Source: Clostridia bacterium (lineage in GTDB: Bacteria > Bacillota > Peptococcia > Peptococcales > BICA1-8). Taken from it: a stretch of 51,492 bases of DNA. A program made the translations under genes and the position numbers. Under the pieces are notes generated by a model, which saw nothing but the letters and a program-made list of their open reading frames with translations, ran no database searches and was not told the origin of the DNA. Shown piece after piece: positions 19,719 to 30,012 of this stretch (position 1 is its first letter; every line of letters begins with the position of its first letter). The stretch spans positions 1 to 51,492 of the forward strand of contig JASKKI010000009.1 of assembly GCA_030154225.1 (NCBI GenBank). Reading direction: 5' to 3'.

Positions 19719-20940
19719 TTACCTTTACTCTCTGACCGGGTTTTAGCTCATCCGCAGGGTCACTTACCACAACATCTCCTTCTATTAACCCTTCTTTAAC
19801 TTCAATAATATCCTTCCCTTTAAGTCCTGTAACAACCTTTTGTAAATGAATCCTGCCTTTGTTTACGATAAAAACAAAATCCTCTCCGTTTAAGGTAAAT
19901 AATGAATTCTTGTTTATAGTTATTACATCATCTTTTTTCTCTTTAACTATTCTAATATCCATCTCACTTCCAGGTATTAATCTTCTATCCTGTCGATCAA
20001 TAGAAACAGTAAGCGGCACCCTGAACTCCTCCGCCCCCAAAAGGGAATGACTTAATACAGCAACAGGTGCAATTTCAGTAATTTTTCCCTTAATAATTTC
20101 ATTTTTCTCCAAAAGATCACCATAGATTTCTACCTCTAATCCCGGTTGAGCATCCATTATTTTATCTGCTAAAATATTTGCTTTCAATTCCTTTGTTGTT
20201 AAATCGCCAATTTCTAATACCACACTACCAGGTGGAGCTACCTGATTTTCCTTAAAATAGATTTGAGTTACAGTCCCTTCCATATTTGTAATTAGTTCGG
20301 CATCTACGAGTTTCTCAGTTATCATTAAAAGGTTGGCTTGAGCATTAGCCAATTGAAACAATACATCCTTTTCTTGACTACCCAACTCTAAGCTGTTTAC
20401 CTGACTTTTTACCGCTGCCAGGTTTTTTTCCTGATAGAAATAAGTGTCTTCTAAATCATAGAATTCTTCTTTACTTATGGCTCCCATTTCATAAAGTACC
20501 TTACCCCGCTCATAAGACCTTTTAGCTTTTTCATAGCTGGTTTGGGCTTGAAGCAAATTAGCTTTTAGCAATTTATATTCGGGTTTTTCGGTAATTACAA
20601 TTTCTGCTTGTGCCTTTGCAGCTTCCAAGGCATATTGAGCTGCTTCTTTTTGCTTCAAAAGAGTATTTCTTTGGCTTAACCAACCTAACAATTGGCCTGG
20701 TTCAACCCGGTCGCCAACCTCAACATTTAATTTCTGTATTTTGCCTCCCTGGTTTGTAGATATTAAATGTTTTTCCCTGAGCTCAATTCTACCTGTATCT
20801 TCAATTACTGATTTTACTGTATCCCTTTTTACTTTATAGACCTTTACTTCTTCCCTCTTTAAAAAATAATAATTAAATACCATAAAACTTATAGTAAAAA
20901 TGATACCCGTAAATATTAATAATTTTCGCCATTTAAACAT
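19705..20940 (-). CDS. HlyD/MacA-like efflux adaptor subunit
   Basis: N-terminal TM, VEVGDRVEPGQLLGWL, coiled coil, C-terminal GLKGKDIIEVKEGLIEGDVVVSDPADELKPGQRV. Confidence 0.88.
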   Translation of the reverse strand: MFKWRKLLIFTGIIFTISFMVFNYYFLKREEVKVYKVKRDTVKSVIEDTGRIELREKHLISTNQGGKIQKLNVEVGDRVEPGQLLGWLSQRNTLLKQKEAAQYALEAAKAQAEIVITEKPEYKLLKANLLQAQTSYEKAKRSYERGKVLYEMGAISKEEFYDLEDTYFYQEKNLAAVKSQVNSLELGSQEKDVLFQLANAQANLLMITEKLVDAELITNMEGTVTQIYFKENQVAPPGSVVLEIGDLTTKELKANILADKIMDAQPGLEVEIYGDLLEKNEIIKGKITEIAPVAVLSHSLLGAEEFRVPLTVSIDRQDRRLIPGSEMDIRIVKEKKDDVITINKNSLFTLNGEDFVFIVNKGRIHLQKVVTGLKGKDIIEVKEGLIEGDVVVSDPADELKPGQRVKVKMLQ

Positions 20941-20953
20941 AGGCTTCCTCCTA

Positions 20954-23320
20954 TCATTCCCTGTCTTTTAATACCTCTACCAGATTTAATTTTTTAATAA
21001 ACCTAATATTTGGTAAACGTAGTAAAAACATGAAAATAATAATTACAAGTCCAGCAAATAAATAGGTCCTGGGGTAAATAATTACGGGTATAACCATTAT
21101 CTCCTCAGGTATGCTTTGGACAATACCTTCGGCCAGAAGTCTCCCCAGGGGAAAACCAAAAACTATACCCAATAAATTAACAATGGTATTTTCTTTAAAA
21201 ACCATATCGGCTAGTTGATTATTACTATAACCCACTGTACGTAATAATGCCAGTTCTGAGCGTCTTTCCAATAAAGAAATACTATTGGTAACATAAACAA
21301 TACTGACAGCTATTGCTCCTCCAAAAGAAACAATTATACCCAGGAATAAATACGTCAATCCAAGGTACTCTTCAAATTTTTCTCTTAACGTGTTCCCTGT
21401 TTCAACAAAAGAAACATTAGGTAATCTCATTAATGTCTTTCTAACATCATCTTTTTTTTGGTACTCAACCTTTAATAAAACATTATTAATAATCTCCTCT
21501 TCCCCTATTAATTCATTAAGCTTTGACAAGAGCATAAACCCGTTAAATTCCATATATTGTTTGGTAAACCCTTGAACCCTAACTTCCTTCTCCTTAAAAT
21601 CACCTGCATATGGCTTGACTTTTATAATGTCCCCCTTACTAATACCTAATTTTTTCTGCCATATCTGTGATAATATGATACCTTCATCAGACAGAGGAAT
21701 GACATTTCCCTGATTATCATATATATTGTAAAGCTTACTATCTCTTTTAATTCCTACCAAGACCAGATTTTCTTCCTGCCAGCCATGAATTGCTTTTACT
21801 GGAACTTCCAAATATGGTTCAGCAATTTGAATATTCCCATTATTTTCAAGTTCTTTAAGAACAGTGCTTTCCTTTAAATGTTTATCCAGTATTACTCGTA
21901 GCTCGTAATCCTGGGTTTCTTTAAAATGTTTGTTTAAAAGGAAATCCAGAGCATCTAGAAAAAAGACTGTAGAAATCATCAGGGCTACAGAAATGGTAAT
22001 TCCGGAAATAGTAATAAATGTTCGAGAATTGTTTCTTAGCAAATTTCTTAAAGCATAATGCCAGCTAAGACTCAACTTTTCCCAAACCGGTGTTATTTTT
22101 TCCAACCACAACCTCTTTTTAAAATCAACAGGTACTGCTGGTCTTAAGGCTTGAGCAGGGGTCAATAAGTTAATTCTTTTAACCGCCTGCCATCCACCTA
22201 ATAGGGCAAATATCAGGGATAAAAAAATACCTGACAAAAAAATTGACCAATATATTTTAAATTTTAAAAAAGGAATATTAAAAAACCGGGTGTACATTTC
22301 AGTGATTTGTACCCCTAGGTATTGTCCAATAGTCCCTCCTAAAATACCCCCTGTAATACAAACCAGGATTCCATAAGATAAATAATGGGTTACAGTCTTA
22401 AATTTAGAAAAGCCAAGGGCTTTCAGAAGTCCTATTTGACTACGCTGGTTTTCAATTATCCTTTTTAAGACAATATAAATTATGATTGCTGATACTCCCA
22501 AAAAAATCAGCGGAAAAATAATAGCCATATTTTCTAACTGTTTCAGTTCATTATTTAACATCAAATTAGAAGGCTGGTTTTTTCTTTTTATCGTACTGAA
22601 TAAACGGTAGTTTTGCAGCTTATTCTCAATATTTTTTATTACTTCATCCTCATCAGCATTCTTTTTCAAGACCACAAGTACTTCATTGATACCTTCTCCT
22701 TTGCCCCAGATACTCTTGACCAAGGAAGGGGAAGCAAACATTATTGCAAAATTAGCGGGATTAGGTATAAGATCTTTTCCGCTCCGCATAGGATAAATAT
22801 ATTCGGGACTAGCAATTAAGCCTGAAACTATAAATGTATGTCTCTCCCCATTATAAACCGCCGATATTTTATCTCCAATCTTAATCCCTCTCAATTCCGC
22901 GAACTGTTTTTCTAAAAGTATTTCGGAATAAACATCCTTGGGAAAATAGCCTTTTAAAATGTGAACCTTGTTAATTTTCTGCTTTTCCATGTCATAAGAA
23001 TGGATCCTCCCATATACACGGTCTTGACTCTGGGAAAGATTTATGGAAACATCCAGGCTAATTCTCCCGGCAGCCGTTTCTACCCCTTTTATTTCAGCAA
23101 CACTATTGATAACATTAGGGGAAGCCTTTTCTAAATAAAACCACAAATCAGCAAAACCTTGTTTTGCATAATAGAAGTCTTTAGAATTATTTAAGTTCTG
23201 AAAAGATACATATGAACTGTTAAAAGCAATAAGACCTATGGCCACTATTACAATAACTGCTATCCACTGCCCTTTGGCCATAACAATTTCCCGTCTCAGC
23301 TTTTTGCCCAGTATACCCAT
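20954..23320 (-). CDS. ABC transporter permease, FtsX/MacB-like
   Basis: 788 aa with two FtsX-like TM modules (LKALGFSKFKTVTHYLSYG, LALLRTVGYSNNQLADMVFKENTIVNLLG). Confidence 0.9.
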   Translation of the reverse strand: MGILGKKLRREIVMAKGQWIAVIVIVAIGLIAFNSSYVSFQNLNNSKDFYYAKQGFADLWFYLEKASPNVINSVAEIKGVETAAGRISLDVSINLSQSQDRVYGRIHSYDMEKQKINKVHILKGYFPKDVYSEILLEKQFAELRGIKIGDKISAVYNGERHTFIVSGLIASPEYIYPMRSGKDLIPNPANFAIMFASPSLVKSIWGKGEGINEVLVVLKKNADEDEVIKNIENKLQNYRLFSTIKRKNQPSNLMLNNELKQLENMAIIFPLIFLGVSAIIIYIVLKRIIENQRSQIGLLKALGFSKFKTVTHYLSYGILVCITGGILGGTIGQYLGVQITEMYTRFFNIPFLKFKIYWSIFLSGIFLSLIFALLGGWQAVKRINLLTPAQALRPAVPVDFKKRLWLEKITPVWEKLSLSWHYALRNLLRNNSRTFITISGITISVALMISTVFFLDALDFLLNKHFKETQDYELRVILDKHLKESTVLKELENNGNIQIAEPYLEVPVKAIHGWQEENLVLVGIKRDSKLYNIYDNQGNVIPLSDEGIILSQIWQKKLGISKGDIIKVKPYAGDFKEKEVRVQGFTKQYMEFNGFMLLSKLNELIGEEEIINNVLLKVEYQKKDDVRKTLMRLPNVSFVETGNTLREKFEEYLGLTYLFLGIIVSFGGAIAVSIVYVTNSISLLERRSELALLRTVGYSNNQLADMVFKENTIVNLLGIVFGFPLGRLLAEGIVQSIPEEIMVIPVIIYPRTYLFAGLVIIIFMFLLRLPNIRFIKKLNLVEVLKDRE

Positions 23321-24049
23321 TTACCATTCAACCCTTTCTACAGGTAGCGGCTCTGGATTTATTTTATCTTCAACAATTTTGCCGTCAGCCATTCTGATTA
23401 CCCTTTTGGCCATTTTAGCAATATCTATATTATGGGTAATAATTATCACTGTTTTATCCCAATTTTTATTAATATCGTGTAATACTTTCAGTACTTTTTT
23501 ACCTGTGGTGCTATCCAGAGCACCAGTTGGTTCGTCACACAATAACATTTCAGGATTTTTCACTATTGACCGGGCAATGGCTACCCTTTGTTGTTCGCCT
23601 CCGCTCATTTGAGAAGGAAAAGAATCAGCCTTTTCTTTAAGTCCCACTAGGGCTAAAGTTTCATTTGCAGAAAGGGGCTTTTCTACTAATTCTCCGGCAA
23701 TTGCCACATTTTCCTCTGCAGTTAGACTTGGAATTAAATTATAAAATTGAAATATAAATCCAATACTATCTTTTCGGTAATTAGTCAGCTCTTTTTCATT
23801 GAAAAGAGAGATATCTTTTCCTTTAAAAAAGACATGTCCCTGGGTAGGAGTATCAATTCCACCTATAATATTCATTAATGTACTTTTCCCTGAACCACTA
23901 GGGCCTAAGATAACAATTAACTCCCCTTTTCTTACAATAAGGTCTATACCATCCAGAGCCTTAACTTTTACATCTCCCATTACATATTCTTTAGTTACAC
24001 CCTTAATTTCAATTAAAGTACTTCCTGTTTTATTTTGGGTATTTACCAT
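23321..24049 (-). CDS. ABC transporter ATP-binding protein, LolD/MacB family
   Basis: Walker A GPSGSGKSTLMNIIGG, signature MSGGEQQRVAIARSIV, Walker B MLLCDEPTGALD. Confidence 0.95.
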   Translation of the reverse strand: MVNTQNKTGSTLIEIKGVTKEYVMGDVKVKALDGIDLIVRKGELIVILGPSGSGKSTLMNIIGGIDTPTQGHVFFKGKDISLFNEKELTNYRKDSIGFIFQFYNLIPSLTAEENVAIAGELVEKPLSANETLALVGLKEKADSFPSQMSGGEQQRVAIARSIVKNPEMLLCDEPTGALDSTTGKKVLKVLHDINKNWDKTVIIITHNIDIAKMAKRVIRMADGKIVEDKINPEPLPVERVEW

Positions 24050-24083
24050 CTCTTTTCACTCCACAATTCGACGAAAATGACTC

Positions 24084-24115
24084 AAAAAGCAGGCCAATGC
24101 CTGCTTTTTCTATGA
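24084..24115 (-). terminator. Rho-independent terminator downstream of mazF
   Basis: aaaaAGCAGGCcaatGCCTGCTtttt. Confidence 0.8.
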
Positions 24116-24150
24116 ATAATAATAGCAACTATGTACTAAGATTTAAGTAC

Positions 24151-24504
24151 TTATATATCAATTAATCCTAAACTTATTTCTAAAGCATGGTTAACTTTTC
24201 CCATTAACTTTTCATCAACACTACTAACTTTTTCTTTTAAACGTTTTTTATCAATGGTTCTGACCTGTTCTGTCAGCACTACAGAATCTTTAACTAAACC
24301 ACTTTCCTGGGCAGATATCTCAACATGGGTAGGAAGTTTAGCTTTACTAATTTGACTGGTGATAGCAGCAACAATTGTAGTTGGGCTGTATTGATTTCCT
24401 ATATCATTCTGAACTATTAAGACAGGTCGGATCCCACCCTGCTCCGACCCAATAACAGGACTAAGTTCTGCAAAAAAAATATCCCCACGCTTTACTGTAA
24501 CCAT
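24151..24504 (-). CDS. mazF: MazF/EndoA-type endoribonuclease toxin
   Basis: [48 protein letters not shown]. Confidence 0.96.
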   Translation of the reverse strand: MVTVKRGDIFFAELSPVIGSEQGGIRPVLIVQNDIGNQYSPTTIVAAITSQISKAKLPTHVEISAQESGLVKDSVVLTEQVRTIDKKRLKEKVSSVDEKLMGKVNHALEISLGLIDI

Positions 24505-24509
24505 ATCAT

Positions 24510-24785
24510 CTACACTCCAAGAGCTTTATCAAATAAAACTTGTACTTCTTCTTCACTATTTAATCCTTCCTGGGCAAGTGCTAAATTTATTGAAGCCATT
24601 TCCTGATAGCCAATACGCATTTGTTCTCTCAAGTATCTTCTTTTCCTTTCTTCTATATATAATTTCATAGCCTCTCTAATAAATTCACTGCGATTTTTTT
24701 TCTCCAAGGCTACGATGCCATCAACTTCTTCTAATAAATTATCCGGTAATGAAATCATAATTCGTTTCAATTCCGACACTAGTAC
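24510..24785 (-). CDS. mazE: EndoAI/MazE-type RHH antitoxin
   Basis: ORF 24510..24875; likely start near [23 protein letters not shown] motif; next to mazF and alr. Confidence 0.88.
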   Translation of the reverse strand, partial: VLVSELKRIMISLPDNLLEEVDGIVALEKKNRSEFIREAMKLYIEERKRRYLREQMRIGYQEMASINLALAQEGLNSEEEVQVLFDKALGV

Positions 24786-24923
24786 CCCTCCCAAGCAATT
24801 AAGAAACAGTACTCCTATTATAACGTACATACTTAATGCTATATCATTATATATATTATTTACTCCACATGTCAATGAAATACCTGCAATACTTTAGACT
24901 GTCAACTATGGTATTTTATGACA

Positions 24924-26048
24924 TCAGTTTATATATATTCTAGGTACCCTACTTGATATCATACAAACTACTTCATAATTTATAGTACCCAGCTTATGGG
25001 CTATTTCATCCACACTTATATTATATTTTTGCCCGTTTCCTATCAAAATAAATTCATCTCCCGGTTTAATTTCAGGCCCGAAAGTTACATCAACCATGCA
25101 TTGGTCCATACAAATCTTACCTATTACAGGAAACCTCTGATTTTTATATAAAACTTCTGCTTTCCCCGTTAATAATCTAGTATAACCATCAGCATAACCG
25201 ATGGGTAAAGAGGCTACAATTGTTTCCCTTTCCGCAGTAAAAATTCCACCATAACTTACTTGTGTACCTTTTGGAAACTTTTCTACACGGGAAACTCTAG
25301 CTTTTAGTGCTAAAGCCGGCCATAAATCAACTTTAGATAAATTAACCTCAAAAGAAGGTTTTAAGCCATAAAGCATTATCCCGGGTCTTACTAAGTCTAA
25401 ATGGGCCTCAGGCAAATCAATAATAGCAGCACTATTTGCTACATGTTTTAAAGGTATTTTATAATTTGCTGCTCGTTCCAGTTTATTAACAAATTCCAAA
25501 AATCGTTCTAGCTGCCAGTACGAATATGACTTATCCAGTTCATCAGCTTTAGCTAAATGAGTAAATATTCCCTCTACAATAAGATTGGAAAGATTAATAA
25601 TTTCTTGGGCTTTATTGACGTTTTCTCCATTAGCAACCAATCCTATTCTGGTCATTCCCGTATCAACCTTTAAATGAATTTTAATTTTTTTCCTTAAAGC
25701 ACGGGCAGTTTCATTTAACTTTTTGGCTTCTTCCAGGTTAAAAATGGTCAAAATAATATTATTTTCTATAGCCCGGGGATAATCTTCTACAGGTGTCCAT
25801 CCTAAAACCATAATAGAACTAGCTATACCTTTACTCCTTAATTCAACTGCTTCATTTAAAATAGCTACAGCTAATCTTTCTGCACCGGCCTCTAAACAGG
25901 CTCTGCTTACTTCAAATGCACCATGCCCATAAGCATTGGCTTTAACCACAGCCATAATTTTTTTTTCGCCAACAAGCCTGCGAACTTCAAGCAGGTTATG
26001 TTTAATAGCTTTAAGGTTTATTTCTGCCCAAACCGGTCTACTTTTCAT
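24924..26048 (-). CDS. alr: Alanine racemase
   Basis: RPVWAEINLKAIKHNL, AVVKANAYGHGA, ICMDQCMVDVT. Confidence 0.97.
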   Translation of the reverse strand: MKSRPVWAEINLKAIKHNLLEVRRLVGEKKIMAVVKANAYGHGAFEVSRACLEAGAERLAVAILNEAVELRSKGIASSIMVLGWTPVEDYPRAIENNIILTIFNLEEAKKLNETARALRKKIKIHLKVDTGMTRIGLVANGENVNKAQEIINLSNLIVEGIFTHLAKADELDKSYSYWQLERFLEFVNKLERAANYKIPLKHVANSAAIIDLPEAHLDLVRPGIMLYGLKPSFEVNLSKVDLWPALALKARVSRVEKFPKGTQVSYGGIFTAERETIVASLPIGYADGYTRLLTGKAEVLYKNQRFPVIGKICMDQCMVDVTFGPEIKPGDEFILIGNGQKYNISVDEIAHKLGTINYEVVCMISSRVPRIYIN

Positions 26049-27595
26049 AGACTAAACTCCTTTTTCAAAATTTTAGGTACAGCTTCTACTACATGACTAG
26101 CTTTACTACTTATCTCACCAATTTCCCGGGATACAAACTGACCTGCTAAGCCGTGTAAGTATACCGAAGCACAAATAGCCCTGGTAATATCACCAATTTG
26201 GCCTATCATAGCTCCTATCATACCGGTTAAAACATCTCCCGTACCTGCAGTAGCTAAAGCGGGACTTCCACTGGTATTAATAAATAAATTTCCCTTAGGA
26301 GTTGCAATTACAGTCTTATACCCTTTTAATACCACCCAAACTCTATATTTTACAGCTAGACTTCTTGTTGCTTCCAACCGGGCATCCTGTATTTCCTTAG
26401 GAGACATGTTTAAGAGTCTAGACATTTCACCGGGATGAGGTGTTAGTATTACCGGAGCTTTGGCGGCACTCAAAATACCCAGGTCCTCAGCAAGGACATT
26501 TAAACCATCGGCATCAATAACTACCGGTATTTCCAACTGGTCTATAAGCCATTTTAATAAAGGCTGTAGCTCGTTATGTTTACCAACCCCGGGACCAAAG
26601 ACAAGAGCAGTTTTTCTCGGTAAGTATTTTATTATTTCCGGCCCTGAAATAAAACCAAAGGTACCTTGGGGTGTTTCTGATACAGGCTGGGTGATTAATT
26701 CGGGAAAGGAACTTGCTAAACTAGGTTGTATTGAGCGAGGCACAACGGCTGTAACTAAACCTGCACCTAGTGCAAAGCCTCCACTTGCAGCTAAATGAAC
26801 AGCTCCCATCATACCTAAAGAACCACCTACTATCAAAAGATGACCATAGCTACCTTTATGGCTATCCTCTTTACGCCGGGGTAAACTTTTTTCTACCTCG
26901 TTTTTGGTAATTAAGTTTTTATCTATATCTAACTTATTAATTAAGTCAGATGGAATACTGATATCAACAATTTTTAATTGACCTGCAAAATTACAACCAG
27001 GCTGAATAACCAAACCTAGTTTAGGTAAAGCAAAGGTAACAGTAGTATCTGCTTTAATACAAGGACCAAATACTTTACCTGTATCTGCATCCAGTCCTGA
27101 TGGAATATCTACTGAAAGGATAAAGGAATTACTTTCATTAATAATTTCAATAACTTTTGCCGCTAATCCTTGTACAATCCCTTTAAAACCTGTACCGAAT
27201 AAAGCATCAACAACAATGTCTGTATAATGTAAAGATAATTTCAAAAGGTGTAAACTATTTTCATTTTCAAGTAATTGCCATTTTATTGGTAACTTTTGGG
27301 CAATTTTATAGTTTACTAAAGCCGCACCTTTATACTCTTTTGTCCCCAGCATAAATACCTTTACATCTGCACCAAGATTAGAAAGATGACGGGCAATAAC
27401 CAGTCCATCTCCACCGTTATTACCCCTACCGGCAACCACTATCACTTTTTTACCGATTAGTTGTTGAAAACGTTCCTTGATTTCTTCAACAACTTTCAAA
27501 CCTGCATTTTCCATGAGAATTAATTCTGGGATACCCCATTCATTAATGGCCATTTTATCAATCAGTGCCATTTCTGTTCCGGTAACCACAAACAT
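26045..27595 (-). CDS. Bifunctional NAD(P)H-hydrate epimerase / ADP-dependent dehydratase
   Basis: N-terminal YjeF epimerase (VVAGRGNNGGDGLVIARHL) plus carbohydrate-kinase-like domain (PVILTPHPGEMSRLL, GSPALATAGTGDVLTG). Confidence 0.95.
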   Translation of the reverse strand: MFVVTGTEMALIDKMAINEWGIPELILMENAGLKVVEEIKERFQQLIGKKVIVVAGRGNNGGDGLVIARHLSNLGADVKVFMLGTKEYKGAALVNYKIAQKLPIKWQLLENENSLHLLKLSLHYTDIVVDALFGTGFKGIVQGLAAKVIEIINESNSFILSVDIPSGLDADTGKVFGPCIKADTTVTFALPKLGLVIQPGCNFAGQLKIVDISIPSDLINKLDIDKNLITKNEVEKSLPRRKEDSHKGSYGHLLIVGGSLGMMGAVHLAASGGFALGAGLVTAVVPRSIQPSLASSFPELITQPVSETPQGTFGFISGPEIIKYLPRKTALVFGPGVGKHNELQPLLKWLIDQLEIPVVIDADGLNVLAEDLGILSAAKAPVILTPHPGEMSRLLNMSPKEIQDARLEATRSLAVKYRVWVVLKGYKTVIATPKGNLFINTSGSPALATAGTGDVLTGMIGAMIGQIGDITRAICASVYLHGLAGQFVSREIGEISSKASHVVEAVPKILKKEFSL

Positions 27596-27599
27596 ATCC

Positions 27600-27974
27600 T
27601 TACCCCCTTTCTAAAATCACCATAGCAACAGCATATTCCCGACAATGACTTATACTAATATGGATGTTAGCCACCCTTAGTTCTTGAGCTTTTTCCCGGG
27701 CTTTGCCATGCATCTCCACAGAGGGTTTTCCCAAGTGATTATTAATTATCTCTATATCCTGCCATTTATAATCTCTAAAACCAGTCCCCAAAGCCTTAAC
27801 CACTGCTTCTTTGGCCGCAAATCTAGCCGCTAAAGAAGCAAACAAATTTCCTGTTCCCTGGCAATAATCCAATTCTGCACGGGTGAAAATTCTTTCCACC
27901 ATTTTCGGCCTGGTTTGAATGGCTTTCTTTATTCTACCAATTTCAATAATATCTGTACCGATACCAATAATCAT
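27600..27974 (-). CDS. acpS: Holo-[acyl-carrier-protein] synthase
   Basis: IIGIGTDIIEIGRIKKA, ARFAAKEAVVKALGTG, HISISHCREYAVA. Confidence 0.96.
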   Translation of the reverse strand: MIIGIGTDIIEIGRIKKAIQTRPKMVERIFTRAELDYCQGTGNLFASLAARFAAKEAVVKALGTGFRDYKWQDIEIINNHLGKPSVEMHGKAREKAQELRVANIHISISHCREYAVAMVILERG

Positions 27975-27989
27975 ATCATCACTCTCTCG

Positions 27990-28376
27990 TTAACTTAGGG
28001 GTCTGACATACTTCTACGTCGAGCTTTTGCGTCTGATAACTGCTCAAGGATTTAGCTTAAGGGTCAGATATACTTCTCCGTGACATTTTGTGTCTGACAA
28101 AGCTAAAAAGCCAAACTTTTTGGTCAGATATACCAAGCAATTAACATTTGGCGTCTGACAATGCCCAAGAAGTTAATTTGTTAGGTCTGACATACCAGCC
28201 TGTCAATCTTTTGCGTCTGACACAAGCATTGCATGCTAAATAATTATCAGACGGAAAATGTTACCCGGAAGAGTTGTCAGACGCTCAATATTTGCCCTAA
28301 AGTACATCAGACGGAATATATTAACCCTTGAGTAATTGTCAGACGCGTAATGTCCACCCAGAAGCTAATTAAGAAG
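27990..28376. repeat. Intergenic modular repeat array, locus 7
   Basis: Core in reverse orientation relative to loci 2/6/9 on the left, gtcagacg-oriented units on the right. Confidence 0.9.
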
Positions 28377-29717
28377 CTAATTGAGTTCTTCTGTAATTAC
28401 CTTTGCTATATCCCGTGTAATTTTATCAAGCTCTTTCAGGTCATTACCCTCAGCCATAACCCGGATTAAAGGTTCTGTGCCAGAGGCCCTTACTAAGATC
28501 CTGCCTCTTTTTCCCAACTCTTCTTGATATCTGGTAATTATATTTTTTATGTTCCCATTATTTTCCCAGGAACCTTTATCTTCTACCTTTACATTCACTA
28601 GTATTTGCGGGAGCTTTTCCATTTGATTGGCCAGTTCACCTAGAGATATACCGTTTTTTTTAATAACTTCCAGTAATTTGAGGACAGTTATAACCCCATC
28701 TCCAGTTGTATTATAATCTAAAAAGATAATATGGCCCGACTGTTCTCCACCCAAAACAGCACCTGTTTCTTGCATTCTTTCTAATACATACCTGTCCCCA
28801 ACCTTGGTTTCTTCCACCTGAATCCCGTGTTTTTCAAAAGCCTGTTTTAGTCCTAAATTACTCATTACTGTGACAACTACTTTATCACCTTTAAGCTTTC
28901 CTTGTTTTTGTAATTCTAGACCACAAATAACAAGTATCTGGTCTCCATCAATAACATTACCTTCCTGGTCAACTGCTAGCATCCGGTCGGCATCTCCATC
29001 GTGGGCAACACCTAAATGGGCACCATATTTTAAAACTGCCTCCTGAAGAGCTCCTAAATGGGTTGAACCACAATTAACATTAATATTTAGACCATTAGGT
29101 TTATCAAAAATACTAATAACTTCCGCACCTAAATCTCTTAATAAGGGTGGTGTAATCTGGTAGGCAGAACCGTTAGCACAATCAACTACAACCCTCAGTC
29201 CTTTTAAATCAACATCAATTACTTTTTTTAGAAACTCTATATACATTTCCTTACCATTTTGGATATACTCTACCTTACCAATACCAGCACCAGTAGGATA
29301 AGGTATTTCCTCCAATCTATTTAGCATTGTGAATTCAATGTCTTCTTCAATTTCATCAGGAAGTTTAAATCCTTGATGATTAAAAAACTTAATGCCATTA
29401 TCACTAGCAGGGTTATGGGATGCCGAGATAACAATTCCTGCCATGGCTTGTAATTTTCTAGTAAGAAAAGCAATTCCGGGAGTAGGCATTACCCCTACTT
29501 TATATACATTAACTCCAGTTGAACAAATCCCTGCAATCAATGCACTTTCTAACATATCACCGGAAATACGGGTATCTTTTCCAATTACAAAAGCTTTTTG
29601 TCTAGTCTGTGGTTTTAAGACAAATGCTGAAGCTCTTCCTAATTTATATGCTAACTCTGGTGTTAGCTCTGAATTAGCTTGACCTCTAATACCATCAGTA
29701 CCAAAAATTTTTACCAC
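28377..29717 (-). CDS. glmM: Phosphoglucosamine mutase
   Basis: KIFGTDGIRGQAN, VISASHNPASDNGIKFF, DGDADRML. Confidence 0.97.
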   Translation of the reverse strand: MVKIFGTDGIRGQANSELTPELAYKLGRASAFVLKPQTRQKAFVIGKDTRISGDMLESALIAGICSTGVNVYKVGVMPTPGIAFLTRKLQAMAGIVISASHNPASDNGIKFFNHQGFKLPDEIEEDIEFTMLNRLEEIPYPTGAGIGKVEYIQNGKEMYIEFLKKVIDVDLKGLRVVVDCANGSAYQITPPLLRDLGAEVISIFDKPNGLNINVNCGSTHLGALQEAVLKYGAHLGVAHDGDADRMLAVDQEGNVIDGDQILVICGLELQKQGKLKGDKVVVTVMSNLGLKQAFEKHGIQVEETKVGDRYVLERMQETGAVLGGEQSGHIIFLDYNTTGDGVITVLKLLEVIKKNGISLGELANQMEKLPQILVNVKVEDKGSWENNGNIKNIITRYQEELGKRGRILVRASGTEPLIRVMAEGNDLKELDKITRDIAKVITEELN

Positions 29718-29744
29718 ATTTATCTCTCCTATCTTTTAATCTTT

Positions 29745-30012
29745 AGGGTTTAGTTTGTTGGTCAGGTAAACCAGGTAGTTAAGCTTTTGCGTCTGACAAC
29801 TACTCAAGGGTTTAGCTTAAGGGTCAGATATACTTCTTCGTAAAATTTTGTGTCAGACAATTTCTTAAGGGTTTAGTTTGCTGGTCAGATATACCAGGTA
29901 GTTAAGCTTTTGCGTCTGATACAAAAATACTGGGTACTGGGCACGTTCTTTTGTCAGACGCGTAATGTTTACCTGTAAGGATATTAAACGCATAATGTTC
30001 ACCCTTAAGTAT
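29745..30012. repeat. Intergenic modular repeat array, locus 8
   Basis: gttaagcttttgcgtctgacaactactcaagggtttagcttaagggtcagatatacttcttcgtaaaattttgtgtcagacaatttcttaaggg: reverse complement of locus 2/6/9 core. Confidence 0.92.

Noticed and set aside
24151-24785. mazEF as an accessory or mobile toxin-antitoxin island
   Set aside because: The alr-mazE-mazF arrangement is the ordinary chromosomal context in Firmicutes
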